Assembly: GCF_002749975.1 (NCBI RefSeq)
Contig: NZ_PEIG01000005.1
Location: 310,001-374,000 of the forward strand
Origin: Gloeocapsopsis sp. IPPAS B-1203
GTDB taxonomy: Bacteria > Cyanobacteriota > Cyanobacteriia > Cyanobacteriales > Chroococcidiopsidaceae
Reading direction: 5' to 3'
DNA: 64,000 nucleotides
Shown here piece by piece: positions 33,980 to 43,204 of this stretch (within the stretch, counting starts at the first letter, position 1; every line of letters begins with the position of its first letter). A program made the position numbers and the translations under genes. A model generated the notes under the pieces. The model was not told the DNA's origin. It was given only the letters and a program-made list of their open reading frames with translations, and did not search any database.

Positions 33980-34954
33980 ATGAAACGGGTTTTTGATTGG
34001 CTGCATAGTACTACTTTCAAACTTTTAGGTTTAGCAGTCTTCATATTTTTAATTTGGGGTACGCTAGCACCCCTAGAAACAATCATATGGTGGGTGACAC
34101 AAGATGAGGAGAGTATAAATCCTGATTCAAGTCAACCAGAGGCAACATCAGATGATTCAAGTTCTGACATTGATTGCTATGTCATTTTTTTACCAGGAGT
34201 CGGGAGCTATGATGCAGATAACTTAACTGACAAAGAATCTAATTTTGTCAACCTCGTTGCAGATGAACGTCCTAATTGCGTATCAGTAGAAGATATTTTC
34301 CCGTTTTCGGAAGCAAATGAAGGATTAGTTGGAGAACGCATTTTTGCTCCAGTATGGGATTGGCTGAGTCAATCAGATGGCGCTGCGTATGCATTAATTA
34401 ATATTCGTAACATCTGGCGGCTGGCGATTTCTGCTGATCATCGCTATGGACCTGTTTATAACCGAGGCATTGCTAATACAATTGTCGAGCGCATGAATGC
34501 TGCGAGTTCTCTACCACCAGCTAATCAAAGACTGAATGTCGTTTTAATGAGTACAAGTGGTGGTTCGCAAGTTGCCCTAGGTGCGGTTTCCTATCTAGAA
34601 GATCGAATTAACGCTCAAATTAGTGTGATTTCGCTCGGTGGCGTTTTTTCTGGTAGTGATGGTTTTGATGAAGCCGATGGCGTTTATCATCTTTATGGTA
34701 CGGAAGACTGGATTGATAATATCGGTAGTATAATATTTCCTTCGCGTTGGCGATGGGCTGTTACTTCTCCTTTCAATCGTGCACGTCGTCAAGGACGCTA
34801 TCAAGCAATCGAAACAGGACCACACGAACATGATGGCGAGCAAGGTTATTTTGGAGAAGCGACTGTTGAGGATGGTACGACTTACCTTGATTTAACGCTT
34901 AATGTTGTTGACCAACTACCAATTTGGTCTATTGAAGATAGCAATGACATCTGA
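33980..34954 (+). CDS. Membrane-anchored alpha/beta-hydrolase-like protein, tandem copy 1
   Basis: I do not recognise a named family. Residues 15-40 form a membrane anchor (LLGLAVFIFLIWGTLAPL). After an acidic Ser/Asp linker (41-63) the soluble domain starts DIDCYVIFLPGVGSYDADNL. STSGGSQVAL (serine 193) looks like a nucleophile elbow, although the usual first glycine is Ser here; copy 2 has GTSGGAQ. D243 in HLYGTEDW and H282/H284 in GPHEHDGEQGYFG could complete a triad. The order and spacing fit an alpha/beta hydrolase facing the periplasm or lumen. Copy 2 follows after 220 bp in the same direction. Confidence 0.7.
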   Translation: MKRVFDWLHSTTFKLLGLAVFIFLIWGTLAPLETIIWWVTQDEESINPDSSQPEATSDDSSSDIDCYVIFLPGVGSYDADNLTDKESNFVNLVADERPNCVSVEDIFPFSEANEGLVGERIFAPVWDWLSQSDGAAYALINIRNIWRLAISADHRYGPVYNRGIANTIVERMNAASSLPPANQRLNVVLMSTSGGSQVALGAVSYLEDRINAQISVISLGGVFSGSDGFDEADGVYHLYGTEDWIDNIGSIIFPSRWRWAVTSPFNRARRQGRYQAIETGPHEHDGEQGYFGEATVEDGTTYLDLTLNVVDQLPIWSIEDSNDI

Positions 34955-35063
34955 GCTTTCTTGAGTACATGATGTATAAAAAAATTCAAAGTTGGTGTTG
35001 ATAGGTGTGTCTTGAGCGGGCACACTATATATTAAGTTGGGTTTTTGAACGAACCACAAAGAC

Positions 35064-35093
35064 GCGTTCCCCGTAGGAGTTGCCTAAGGCTAG
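35064..35093. repeat. Short dispersed repeat inserted in an intergenic spacer
   Basis: The segment GCGTTCCCCGTAGGAGTTGC and the following CTAAGGCTAG lie between AACCACAAAGAC and AACACAAAG. The flanks read as one interrupted motif, so the GC-richer core looks like an inserted small repeat of the kind common in cyanobacteria. Confidence 0.45.
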
Positions 35094-35174
35094 AACACAA
35101 AGATTGGAGTTAGAGAGGGAGCTTTAAGAAGTATTTGAGGTTGATATGGCAAGTGCTGCCTAGATAATTGTGCA

Positions 35175-36179
35175 ATGTTGAAGTTGATTGGCAAGATTCT
35201 TGAATGGTTGCGCGGTAGTACATTGAGGTTACTCGTTTTGGCGGGAGTTATCCTCGCGATTTGGGGTATACTTTCGCCGTTAGGTACTTTAGTGTGGTGG
35301 CTGACACAATCAGAATCATTGGGTTCCAAGCGACAATCTCTGCAACTTCCTGCTAGCAATGACTCAGGTGGTAGCGAGCTACCAAAGAATTTAAATTGTT
35401 ATATTGTTTTTTTGACTGGAGTAGGAGATTTTTCTACCAATGAATTGACTGAGGGTGAAGAAGTTTTTCTCCAAGGTTTAGCTCAAACTCATCAAGATTG
35501 TGCAATTGTTAAGGATGTTTTTCCTTACTCCGCAGCCAACGAGAATTTAGGAGGCGAACGCTTACTTGCTCCTGTATGGCGTTTTGCTAATCAAGCCGAA
35601 GGCTGGCTGAGTATTGCTGATGTCCTGATTAAAATTCGCAATCTGTGGCGCTTTGCGATTTCTGCCGATGAGCGTTATGGTCCAGTGTATAACCAAGGCA
35701 TCGCGAGTGCGATCGCTGACCAAATGAATGCAGTACATCCGGTGTTGCACACATCAAAACCGCTGAAAATTATTTTAATTGGTACAAGTGGCGGCGCACA
35801 AGTCGCGCTAGAAGCGACTCCATATCTCAACCAATGGCTGAATTCTCAAATTATTGTTGTTTCTGTTGGTGGTGTTTTTGGTGGTATCAATGGTTTCGAT
35901 CAAGCTGATCAGATTTTTCACTTGCGTGGTACGAAAGACTGGATAGAAGATGTCGGCGGAATTATTTTTCCCTCACGCTGGGTTTTTACATTTGCTTCTC
36001 CTTTTAGCCGCGCCCGCCAGCAAGGACGCTATCAAGCACTCTCAAGTGGTTCGCACGCACACGATGGTTCACAGGGGTATTTTGGTAAAGAAAAGATCCT
36101 AGGAAAAGAAAAAACTTATGTAGACTTAACCCTCGAAAAAATCAATCAACTACCCATTTGGTCGCATGACAACGATTGA
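35175..36179 (+). CDS. Membrane-anchored alpha/beta-hydrolase-like protein, tandem copy 2
   Basis: This 334-residue paralogue of the 33980 gene has the same plan: N-terminal anchor (LLVLAGVILAIWGILSPLGT, 19-38), variable linker, NCYIVFLTGVGDFSTNELTE, a full nucleophile elbow ILIGTSGGAQVALEA (serine 205), aspartate 255 in LRGTKDWIEDVGG and histidines 294/296 in SGSHAHDGSQGYFG. The region RNLWRFAISADERYGPVYNQ, shared with copy 1, is strongly conserved and may form the lid or a binding site. It ends seven bases before the convergent DUF2254 gene. Function is unknown; a hydrolase role is inferred from the triad pattern. Confidence 0.72.
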   Translation: MLKLIGKILEWLRGSTLRLLVLAGVILAIWGILSPLGTLVWWLTQSESLGSKRQSLQLPASNDSGGSELPKNLNCYIVFLTGVGDFSTNELTEGEEVFLQGLAQTHQDCAIVKDVFPYSAANENLGGERLLAPVWRFANQAEGWLSIADVLIKIRNLWRFAISADERYGPVYNQGIASAIADQMNAVHPVLHTSKPLKIILIGTSGGAQVALEATPYLNQWLNSQIIVVSVGGVFGGINGFDQADQIFHLRGTKDWIEDVGGIIFPSRWVFTFASPFSRARQQGRYQALSSGSHAHDGSQGYFGKEKILGKEKTYVDLTLEKINQLPIWSHDND

Positions 36180-36186
36180 GGCGTTT

Positions 36187-37512
36187 TTATCTCTCTATGA
36201 GCTTTAACACAGCAAAATAACTCTCTTGAATGTCTTTTTGATCCAACTTTTCGGAAACTCCTTCATGGCTACCGCGTTCGATCATTTGTGCTTGACGCAA
36301 CAATACTGCGCGTTGTTCTCTAGTAGTTGTATACTCTGCAACTCGCGCGATCGCTTCAAGTAATCGAATCGTTACAGCCACATCAGTTTGCCCAGATTGC
36401 CTGATTTGGTTGAATGCTGCATCAACGACACTGGCAAAAGTTATTGGTTCGGCGATCGCTCGTAATTTCTGATTATCATCGTAGCGATAGGGCGAGGGAA
36501 TTTCTCGTTGGGCAAACTGACACAGCGCCGCACTCAGTTGATCGATACAGCGAATTGCCGTAAACGGATCGTTAACTCCAGTTGAAAGCGCACGCACCGC
36601 AATTTCTACTAGCTGATTAATGGAAAATTCTACATCTTGTTGGGGACTGCGCTGATTATCAATAATAAAAATGCCTTTGAGTTGTTTCGCTAGCTTTTTG
36701 TTCATTTGCTGTCCGTGCCAAACCGAAACTAAATCGTTACCTTTAATAACAAAATCTCCAGGACGATAATTTAGTCGCACGATTACATCAAATTTTGCCG
36801 CAATGTCGATCAGTTCTTCATTGTCAATTGCTTGAATGTAACCACTCTTATCTGACTTGATCGGGCTAGCTTCATCCTCAAAATTGTCAGGAATATCTGC
36901 ATCCTGAATTTCTTGTTGATCTTTTGTAATACTACGTCCGACTTTTTGTGGAAATAGACGTTCAATCGTATCGCTCAACTCTGCTCCAACGTTTGCTATG
37001 ACTTGCTGTGCTTGAATTGATGTAGCGACGTGATGTAAAAAATAGATTAATACAGCAACACCAAAAATTGCGAGGACAAGACTGAAAGCTACTGAAAGGT
37101 GCGGAACAAATTCATCATCGTCAACGCTGTTAACGGTACGTAAGATTAACAAGCAGTAGACAAATGTAGAAATAAACGTTCCTAGAACAATTTGATTACC
37201 TGTATCCCGCATGAAATTGCCAAGTAATCTTGGTCCAAATTGCCCAGAAGCTAATTGTAGTGCCACAATCACAATCGAAAAGGCTGTGGTTGCTACAGAA
37301 ACCATAGAACCAGCAACTGTTGAAAGTACTTCTCTTGCACCTTCAGGACCGCGACCATAAATTAAAGGTACTTTTTCTAACCAATCTCTATCTGCATGAT
37401 CCAAGGAAAGAATGATGTAAGCCAGGGCGATCGCACCGAGAACCATCACTGAGGGAACAAACCAAAAACTATTGTGTAGCGATTCCCAGACTTTGCCTAA
37501 CTTGGTTTTCAT
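36187..37512 (-). CDS. DUF2254 family integral membrane protein
   Basis: DUF2254 proteins are predicted membrane proteins of unknown function. The 441-residue protein has four helices in its first half: SFWFVPSVMVLGAIALAYII, GSMVSVATTAFSIVIVALQL, IVLGTFISTFVYCLLILRTV and AFSLVLAIFGVAVLIYFLHH. The family hallmark ASGQFGPRLLGNFMRDTGNQ lies between helices 2 and 3. The C-terminal cytoplasmic half has LIDIAAKFDVIVRLNYRPGD, QMNKKLAKQL and VEIAVRALSTGVNDPFTAIR, also family-typical. It stands between the hydrolase pair and a divergent DUF389 gene. Confidence 0.9.
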   Translation of the reverse strand: MKTKLGKVWESLHNSFWFVPSVMVLGAIALAYIILSLDHADRDWLEKVPLIYGRGPEGAREVLSTVAGSMVSVATTAFSIVIVALQLASGQFGPRLLGNFMRDTGNQIVLGTFISTFVYCLLILRTVNSVDDDEFVPHLSVAFSLVLAIFGVAVLIYFLHHVATSIQAQQVIANVGAELSDTIERLFPQKVGRSITKDQQEIQDADIPDNFEDEASPIKSDKSGYIQAIDNEELIDIAAKFDVIVRLNYRPGDFVIKGNDLVSVWHGQQMNKKLAKQLKGIFIIDNQRSPQQDVEFSINQLVEIAVRALSTGVNDPFTAIRCIDQLSAALCQFAQREIPSPYRYDDNQKLRAIAEPITFASVVDAAFNQIRQSGQTDVAVTIRLLEAIARVAEYTTTREQRAVLLRQAQMIERGSHEGVSEKLDQKDIQESYFAVLKLIER

Positions 37513-37907
37513 CTTTCACTCGGATCTTTGCGGCTGATGAGGTGTAGTTGATTGAAGCGATCGCGCTGCCAAAAGAATATTGCGAAGTTGATCGTTATTG
37601 TGACTCATAGCATGAGCTAGCAAAAAGACGACTTTGTTAGATTTTCCCGACAATTCCTTCTCAAATTACTCATTTTTCTTTTTTGATTTCATAACCCTGT
37701 TCTTGTGTATGCAAATGCTGTAAACGCCTTGACTACTGTGTACCAAAATTAACCTCAAAAGCAATCAGTCGCATGACAGCATAATCCTCAACCTAGAAGG
37801 TGACGTTCTACTCCCCCTCAGTAATAATACTTGGATGGGAAATTGTCTCGCAACATCCTAACTTATTTTTCTGTCTCAAGCTTTACGAGTCATGTAAGGA
37901 GAGTCTT
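37513..37907. other. Intergenic between divergent DUF2254 and DUF389 genes
   Basis: About 395 bp carrying both promoters. An open frame continues upstream of the DUF389 start to 37800, but it lacks the family's sequence and a ribosome site. The AAGGAG at 37896-37901 sets the start at 37908. No RNA gene is visible. Confidence 0.45.
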
Positions 37908-38924
37908 GTGCTGTATGGTATTCGTCGGCGATTTAACTTTCTGCATAAGCGGAGAGTCGCACCTCACGATTTGCAATCTATGCATGAAGGGCTATTAGAA
38001 GAATCAGCCCTAGAGCGGATTTACATTATATTAACCGTTGGCTCTTGCATCATTGCTACGTTTGGGTTGCTGTCTAATAGTGCTGCCGTTATTATTGGAG
38101 CGATGATTGTGGCTCCTTTAATGTTGCCCATTCGAGGACTTGCATTTGGTGCTTTAGAAGGTAACTTACGACTATTTCGCACAGGCTTAACTTCCATCAT
38201 TGTGGGAACACTGCTTGCGATCGCAATCTCTTGGTTCATTGGGATGTTTGTCGGATTAGCAGAATTCGGTAGTGAGATTTTTTCACGATCGCGTCCGACT
38301 TTACTCGATTTAGGAATTGCGATCGCCGCAGGGGGAATCAGTGGTTTTGCCAAAGTTGAACCAAAGATTTCTCCAACCTTAGCAGGAACTGCGATCGCTG
38401 TTGCTTTGATGCCACCTATTTGTGTCATTGGTTTAGGACTCTCACAAGCAAATTGGTCTTTGAGTCTCGGTGCGACTATTCTGTACCTTACCAATTTGCT
38501 AGGGATTACACTTTCCTGTATGCTGATTTTTCTGGCTACAGGCTATACTCCGCTCCATCGTGCTAAAAAAGCTCTACTCTGGACAGGTGGACTAACTGCA
38601 GTACTACTTGTGCCTTTAGGATTCAGCTTTTTTCGTTTGACGCAGCAAGTTCGACTCGAAGTTAATCTTAGACAAGCACTTTTGAACCGAACCGTTACCT
38701 TTCAAAGATTAGTACTTATCGATAGTAATATTAACTGGTTGAGTAATCCGCCTGTGGTACGCTTAAATGTTCGTTCTAGAGAGCCTGTCACTCCAAGACA
38801 AGTAGAACTTTTAGAAGAATTTCTCAGCAGAGAACTGGGACAACGCTTTACTTTGATTTTTGAAGTTGGTCAAATTGAAGAAGTAAGACGTGAAGGTGTT
38901 GATGGTTCTTCATTTAATAATTAG
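37908..38924 (+). CDS. DUF389 family membrane protein (first of two)
   Basis: I choose GTG 37908 (MLYGIRRRFNFLHKRRVAPH) because AAGGAG lies seven bases upstream, and earlier codons lack family similarity. Helices include YIILTVGSCIIATFGLLSNS, AAVIIGAMIVAPLMLPIRGL, TSIIVGTLLAIAISWFIGMF and LAGTAIAVALMPPICVIGLG. The SxAVIIGAMxxAPLM segment is the DUF389 signature. The last 75 residues are soluble with a QRLVLIDSNINWLSNPPVVR strand. Function is unknown. The Na+/H+ antiporter gene starts 21 bp later, so the two are probably one operon. Confidence 0.88.
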   Translation: MLYGIRRRFNFLHKRRVAPHDLQSMHEGLLEESALERIYIILTVGSCIIATFGLLSNSAAVIIGAMIVAPLMLPIRGLAFGALEGNLRLFRTGLTSIIVGTLLAIAISWFIGMFVGLAEFGSEIFSRSRPTLLDLGIAIAAGGISGFAKVEPKISPTLAGTAIAVALMPPICVIGLGLSQANWSLSLGATILYLTNLLGITLSCMLIFLATGYTPLHRAKKALLWTGGLTAVLLVPLGFSFFRLTQQVRLEVNLRQALLNRTVTFQRLVLIDSNINWLSNPPVVRLNVRSREPVTPRQVELLEEFLSRELGQRFTLIFEVGQIEEVRREGVDGSSFNN

Positions 38925-38945
38925 TCAAATTCAGTTTTAGCTAAC

Positions 38946-40517
38946 ATGACAACAGAAACACTAGCCGAAGTAGCAATTGAGCAAAATATTAAACAATTCC
39001 TTTTGGTGCTATCAGTTTCCTTGAGTATTGCCACGTTACCACAGTTTTTTAGCTGGTTTCGGCAGATTCCTTATACACTTCTTCTAGTGATTGTTGGGTT
39101 GGGGTTAGCTTTTGTTGATGTCAGATTAGTGAATCTGTCACCACAACTCATTTTGACAATATTTTTGCCTCCGTTATTATTTGAGGCTGCCTGGAATATG
39201 GAATGGACTAAGCTCAAGCGGGACTTAGTACCAATTACCCTTTTTGCCATCTTAGGAGTAGTTATTTCAGTCATTGGTGTAGGTTTAGCACTCAATCAAG
39301 CTGCAGGAGTGACAATCGGAATTGCTTTACTTTTAGGTGCTTGTGTCGCTGCCACCGATCCGGTTTCTGTGATTGCTTTATTTCGCGAACTCGGAGTCGA
39401 TAAACGCCTGACAATTTTGATGGAAGGTGAAAGCTTATTTAATGATGGTATTGCGGTTGTTGCATTTAGTTTTGTTGTCGGATTTGCCCTTGGAACTGAT
39501 ACTTTAGAAATTCAGGAACTCATCGCCCGATTTTTTACCGTTGTTGGGATCGGGATTGGCTGTGGCTGTGTTGTCGGTTTTGGAATTTCTTATCTCACAC
39601 AGCGGTTTGATTTACCTTTAGTTGAACAATCTCTAACTCTGGTTTCCGCTTATGGGACTTATATTATCACTGAAGATTTAGGTGGTTCTGGCGTTATTGG
39701 AGTTGTTACCACAGGTTTAGTTTTAGGAAACTTTGGTTCGCGGATTGGAATGCAGCCGAGTACCAGACTTGCTGTGACACAGTTTTGGGACTTTCTAGCA
39801 TTTTTTGTCAATTCGATTGTGTTTCTGCTAATTGGCGATCAAATCAAGTTTGAGGACTTGGGAGCCAACTTAGGGCTAATTGCAATTACACTCGCAGCAA
39901 TGATTGTAACAAGAGCGATCGCCATTTATGGTTTGGGTTGGTTGAGTAATATCTTGGTTAAATCAGAAATTTCTTGGTCTGATGAACTTATCTTATGGTG
40001 GGGAGGATTGCGCGGTTCTGTTGCGATCGCATTAGCTTTAAGTGTGCCCGTAACTTTACCACAACGTACACAAATTATTGCTGTCGTTTTCGGTGTAGTA
40101 CTATTCACGCTTTTAGTACAAGGATTAACTACCAAACCTTTAGTAACAAAATTTAAACCTTTAGGCGATCAAGCAGTACGTCAGGAGTATTTAGAAGCGG
40201 TTGCGCGTTGGGTCGCGATGAATCGAGTTTTGAACTATCTCACACAAGCAAGTATGCGTCCCGAAATTGACCCAGAGTTTTATCGTTACCAAAAAGCTTT
40301 AGTAGAAGGGCAGTTAGATGACGTGCAGCAGGATGTAAATAAGCTACGCAATGAACATCCCCAACTACGAGAATTTGCAGTAGAACAACTGCAAGAAGAA
40401 CTCCTTGCGATCGAAGCAGATACTTACGCTGAGTTGGTTCGCGGTGGACGCTTGAGCGATAAATTACCACCAATGCTAGAAGAAGTCTTCAAACAAATGA
40501 ATAAACAAAGTACCTAA
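38946..40517 (+). CDS. Na+/H+ antiporter, CPA1 (NhaP) family
   Basis: This 523-residue antiporter should exchange Na+ or K+ for H+ at a cell membrane. It has about 12 helices: the ion-binding helix GACVAATDPVSVIALFRELG (TDP motif) and EGESLFNDGIAVVAFSFVVG (ND motif of CPA1) are complete. The helix 10-11 arginine lies in LILWWGGLRGSVAIALALSV. The cytoplasmic tail of about 110 residues is charged and likely regulatory. It follows the DUF389 gene by 21 bp and may be translated from the same message. Ion specificity cannot be read here. Confidence 0.92.
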   Translation: MTTETLAEVAIEQNIKQFLLVLSVSLSIATLPQFFSWFRQIPYTLLLVIVGLGLAFVDVRLVNLSPQLILTIFLPPLLFEAAWNMEWTKLKRDLVPITLFAILGVVISVIGVGLALNQAAGVTIGIALLLGACVAATDPVSVIALFRELGVDKRLTILMEGESLFNDGIAVVAFSFVVGFALGTDTLEIQELIARFFTVVGIGIGCGCVVGFGISYLTQRFDLPLVEQSLTLVSAYGTYIITEDLGGSGVIGVVTTGLVLGNFGSRIGMQPSTRLAVTQFWDFLAFFVNSIVFLLIGDQIKFEDLGANLGLIAITLAAMIVTRAIAIYGLGWLSNILVKSEISWSDELILWWGGLRGSVAIALALSVPVTLPQRTQIIAVVFGVVLFTLLVQGLTTKPLVTKFKPLGDQAVRQEYLEAVARWVAMNRVLNYLTQASMRPEIDPEFYRYQKALVEGQLDDVQQDVNKLRNEHPQLREFAVEQLQEELLAIEADTYAELVRGGRLSDKLPPMLEEVFKQMNKQST

Positions 40518-40551
40518 TTCAGGTGTTAATGACAATAAAGCCAGCAGGTTT

Positions 40552-41460
40552 TCATCTTGCAGCTTGAAGCGTAAATAGCGTGACTTCCGGTGGACAGTTA
40601 ATTCTGATTGGTGCAATGCTAAATCCTATGCCCCGATTGACATACAGGCGATTTCCTGACTGTCCATAACTTGCTTCTATCCAACCGTCAGTGTGAACCC
40701 GATCTTCGCGCGCAAATGTCATCCAAGACCATTCCGGCAAAAATGGCAAACGCACTTGTCCGCCGTGGGTGTGTCCTGCGACTGATAAAGGTGCCGTGTT
40801 AGCAGGGAATTTCTCAAACGAATCTGGATGATGCATCAACACTAACCTTGGTGCTGTTTGTGGTACTTGAGATAATGCGATCGCGGGATTGTCTTTGTTT
40901 GCCCACCGCGATCCAATACCAATGAGATACAGTGAATTTTCTCCTCTTGGTTGTTGGTTTCCTGGTGGTACTAAGGAAACTGCCTCGTTTTGTAACATAT
41001 CTACACCCGCTTGTTCCAGCGCTGCATACAGTTCGCCTGCTATCTGTTCATTTGGTGGGGCAGTTTTTGCATCCATTGCATAGTCGTGATTGCCAAGTAC
41101 CCCGTAAGTAGGAATACCTGCTGCTACTAACGGGCGAACCAATTCTACCGCCTTGCCAATTTCATTATTATTTCCCTTGTCCGCATGATAAATAAAGTCA
41201 CCGCCAATCAATACAAGTGCAGGACGTTCTCGAATTAATTGATCGACTATGCGTCTAATTGTGTTGGTGTTCCCAAGCCACATTCCAATTTGCCAATCGG
41301 CAATAACTGCCACTCGTTGTCCCTCCCAGGAATCAGGAAGATTAGGGATTTCTGCTACTTCTTCTTCTGTATCAATAACGTACGGTTCTACTAAGCCCCA
41401 AATCCCCAGTAGCAAAACAACTCCCAGTAAGCTTAGCAATATGTACTTGAGTGATTTCAT
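40552..41460 (-). CDS. Membrane-anchored metallophosphoesterase (YaeI-like)
   Basis: I choose ATG 41460 (MKSLKYILLSLLGVVLLLGI), which gives a single N-terminal membrane anchor. The two-metal site is built by VIADWQIGMWLGN (a W replaces the usual H of the DxH motif), GGDFIYH (GD), LGNHDYAMD (GNHD) and MHHPDSF with VAGHTHGGQVRLP. The ligand set is otherwise complete. YaeI-type enzymes act on phospholipid headgroup precursors, but the substrate here is unknown. It converges with the antiporter gene. Confidence 0.85.
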   Translation of the reverse strand: MKSLKYILLSLLGVVLLLGIWGLVEPYVIDTEEEVAEIPNLPDSWEGQRVAVIADWQIGMWLGNTNTIRRIVDQLIRERPALVLIGGDFIYHADKGNNNEIGKAVELVRPLVAAGIPTYGVLGNHDYAMDAKTAPPNEQIAGELYAALEQAGVDMLQNEAVSLVPPGNQQPRGENSLYLIGIGSRWANKDNPAIALSQVPQTAPRLVLMHHPDSFEKFPANTAPLSVAGHTHGGQVRLPFLPEWSWMTFAREDRVHTDGWIEASYGQSGNRLYVNRGIGFSIAPIRINCPPEVTLFTLQAAR

Positions 41461-42352
41461 TGTGGTGTTGAGCAGATACAACTTTTCTAATTTCCTGACG
41501 TCGGTAGAATAACCTTTACGGGCTACCTCTACTTATTGCCTGTAGTAAACACGAGTACTCTAAGCAGCTATTGATACAACCTTACAACAAAAAAATACTG
41601 GAAAACAATTGCGCCAAAGGGAAATCTTTTACTTAATTCCTGAATATTTGTAAATAAATTGATCTGTTAGTTAAATGATTTTTGTCGAAGTCATTCCAAA
41701 GAGTCAGCTTATTCTACTAATTGTTGAGATTAATAAAATGTTTTTCACCTATAAATAATTTTAATGTTAGTAGATTTGTGCAAATAGCACTAATGATCAT
41801 ATTGCTTAAAACGCTAGTCACTCATCTTCAAACTACTTGACAAGGTGGCAGCTTATAATGAAATCTTTCATTTGACTTCAACTTAATTTGAGAGCACCAG
41901 CGTATATCTTAAGTAGCAAATTAGATAAAAATATGACTGCAACATTCTATCTCAAAGTAGATACTTTATTGATATTCTCCTATCTATAATGTGCTTAATG
42001 ATACAAAAAACTCGTGTTCAAACTAAAATTCTAAAGTGCAAAAATCAGCCTCAGAGCGGGACGACAGCGCCGAGAAAGATTAATAGTTGTGCCCTCATAT
42101 ATCTTTAAAATACTTTTTCATTATTAGAAAAAGTGCAATTTTGGATGCTGGCTGATTTAATAATAAACTTCGATGCAACGAGTAATAACCTCTAGAATAA
42201 AGCATAACTTTACTTGTTGCGATTTGAGTAAGAGTATAGATATAGATTGAGGCATTCAAATAATATTTTGGGCTACACAAAAAAGTTTGTATTTTTTTTG
42301 AAATCTGACAAATTACAACAAATAGATTTATACAGTTGAGGAAATTGTAAAA
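41461..42352. other. Long AT-rich intergenic stretch
   Basis: Almost 900 bp without a supported gene. The stretch is clearly more AT-rich than its surroundings and includes many short poly-A and poly-T runs. A 37-codon frame starting at ATG 42000 (MIQKTRVQTKILKCKNQ) has no recognisable family. No tRNA or known riboswitch is seen. A promoter for the lipoprotein gene must lie here, as it starts at GTG 42353. Confidence 0.4.
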
Positions 42353-43156
42353 GTGAGAAATAATTTACAAGGATTGTGGAATAGGAAAGCGATCGCCCTA
42401 GTAGCCTCGGTGGCATTACTAGCAGCTTGCGAAACCAACCAGCCACAAGCAACGACTCCGGCAAGTCCAGGAAATGTCACAACAGAGCAAGTAGCAAATC
42501 AGACTGAAGCACTACTCGGTAAAACTGTAACTGTCAGAAGCGAACCAGTTCAGAAGGTTAGTGATAGTACATTTACTATCAGTGACGAACAGTTTTTTAG
42601 TAACGAAAATATTTTAGTAGTCAATACGTCAGGAAAACCCTTTGTTTTGCCTGAGAACACAGAAGTGCAAGTAACAGGTCAAGTCGCTAATTTAGTTGTT
42701 GCTGACGTTAACCGAGAGTACAACTTAGGTCTAGAGCCAAACTTGTATGTAGAGTATGAAGGTAGACCAGTCATCTATGCTCAGTCAATAGCTTTAGCGC
42801 CTGAACCTGGTGAGATTACACAAAATCCTAGCCGATATTATGGTCAAACGCTTGCGGTTACAGGTGAAGTCGAAGATATTGTAGATGCCAATTCTTTTAC
42901 TTTAGATGAAGAGCAGCTAATCGGTGCTGAGGATCTGTTAGTCATTAATGCAAATCCCACAGCAGCAGTTAACGACGGTGAAACCGTTGCTGTAACTGGA
43001 GTACTCCGCCCGTTTGTAGTTGCTGAGATTGAGCGCGACTACGACTTAACGTGGGATTTGGATCTCCAAAGAAAGCTGGAAGCAGAATATAGCCAAAAGC
43101 CTGTACTTGTTGCTGATGGCGTATATCCCTCAGCAATTCCTGAAGCTGCGAAGTAG
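42353..43156 (+). CDS. Lipoprotein with two tandem copies of one domain
   Basis: The 267-residue protein has a lipoprotein signal (ALVASVALLAACETN; lipobox cysteine near 26) and a Thr/Pro/Gln linker. Two repeats follow. The first starts LLGKTVTVRSEPVQKVSDST; the second starts YYGQTLAVTGEVEDIVDANS. Each then has an E-x-x-L-V-V/I-N strand, a V-x-V-T-G strand and an N/D-rich segment (NREYNLGLEP; ERDYDLTWDL) ending in KPV or RPV. The pattern suggests two OB-like beta barrels. I do not recognise a named family. The start is GTG at 42353. The hairpin at 43181 closes the gene. Confidence 0.65.
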   Translation: MRNNLQGLWNRKAIALVASVALLAACETNQPQATTPASPGNVTTEQVANQTEALLGKTVTVRSEPVQKVSDSTFTISDEQFFSNENILVVNTSGKPFVLPENTEVQVTGQVANLVVADVNREYNLGLEPNLYVEYEGRPVIYAQSIALAPEPGEITQNPSRYYGQTLAVTGEVEDIVDANSFTLDEEQLIGAEDLLVINANPTAAVNDGETVAVTGVLRPFVVAEIERDYDLTWDLDLQRKLEAEYSQKPVLVADGVYPSAIPEAAK

Positions 43157-43180
43157 AGAAAAGTAAAATTCAATTGAAGT

Positions 43181-43204
43181 AGGTAGCAGTCGTGGCTGCT
43201 GCCT
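43181..43204. terminator. Hairpin between convergent lipoprotein and DUF389 genes
   Basis: AGGTAGCAG (43181-43189) pairs with CTGCTGCCT (43196-43204), with one G-T wobble, followed by AATTTT on the plus strand. It overlaps the last bases of the DUF389 stop and could serve both strands. Confidence 0.6.

Noticed and set aside
37800-37907. Longer N-terminus for the first DUF389 protein
   Set aside because: AAGGAG lies seven bases before GTG 37908, and the extra residues do not resemble the family.
42000-42113. 37-codon frame in the long AT-rich gap
   Set aside because: No ribosome site, no family and no supporting context; listed only as part of the intergenic stretch.
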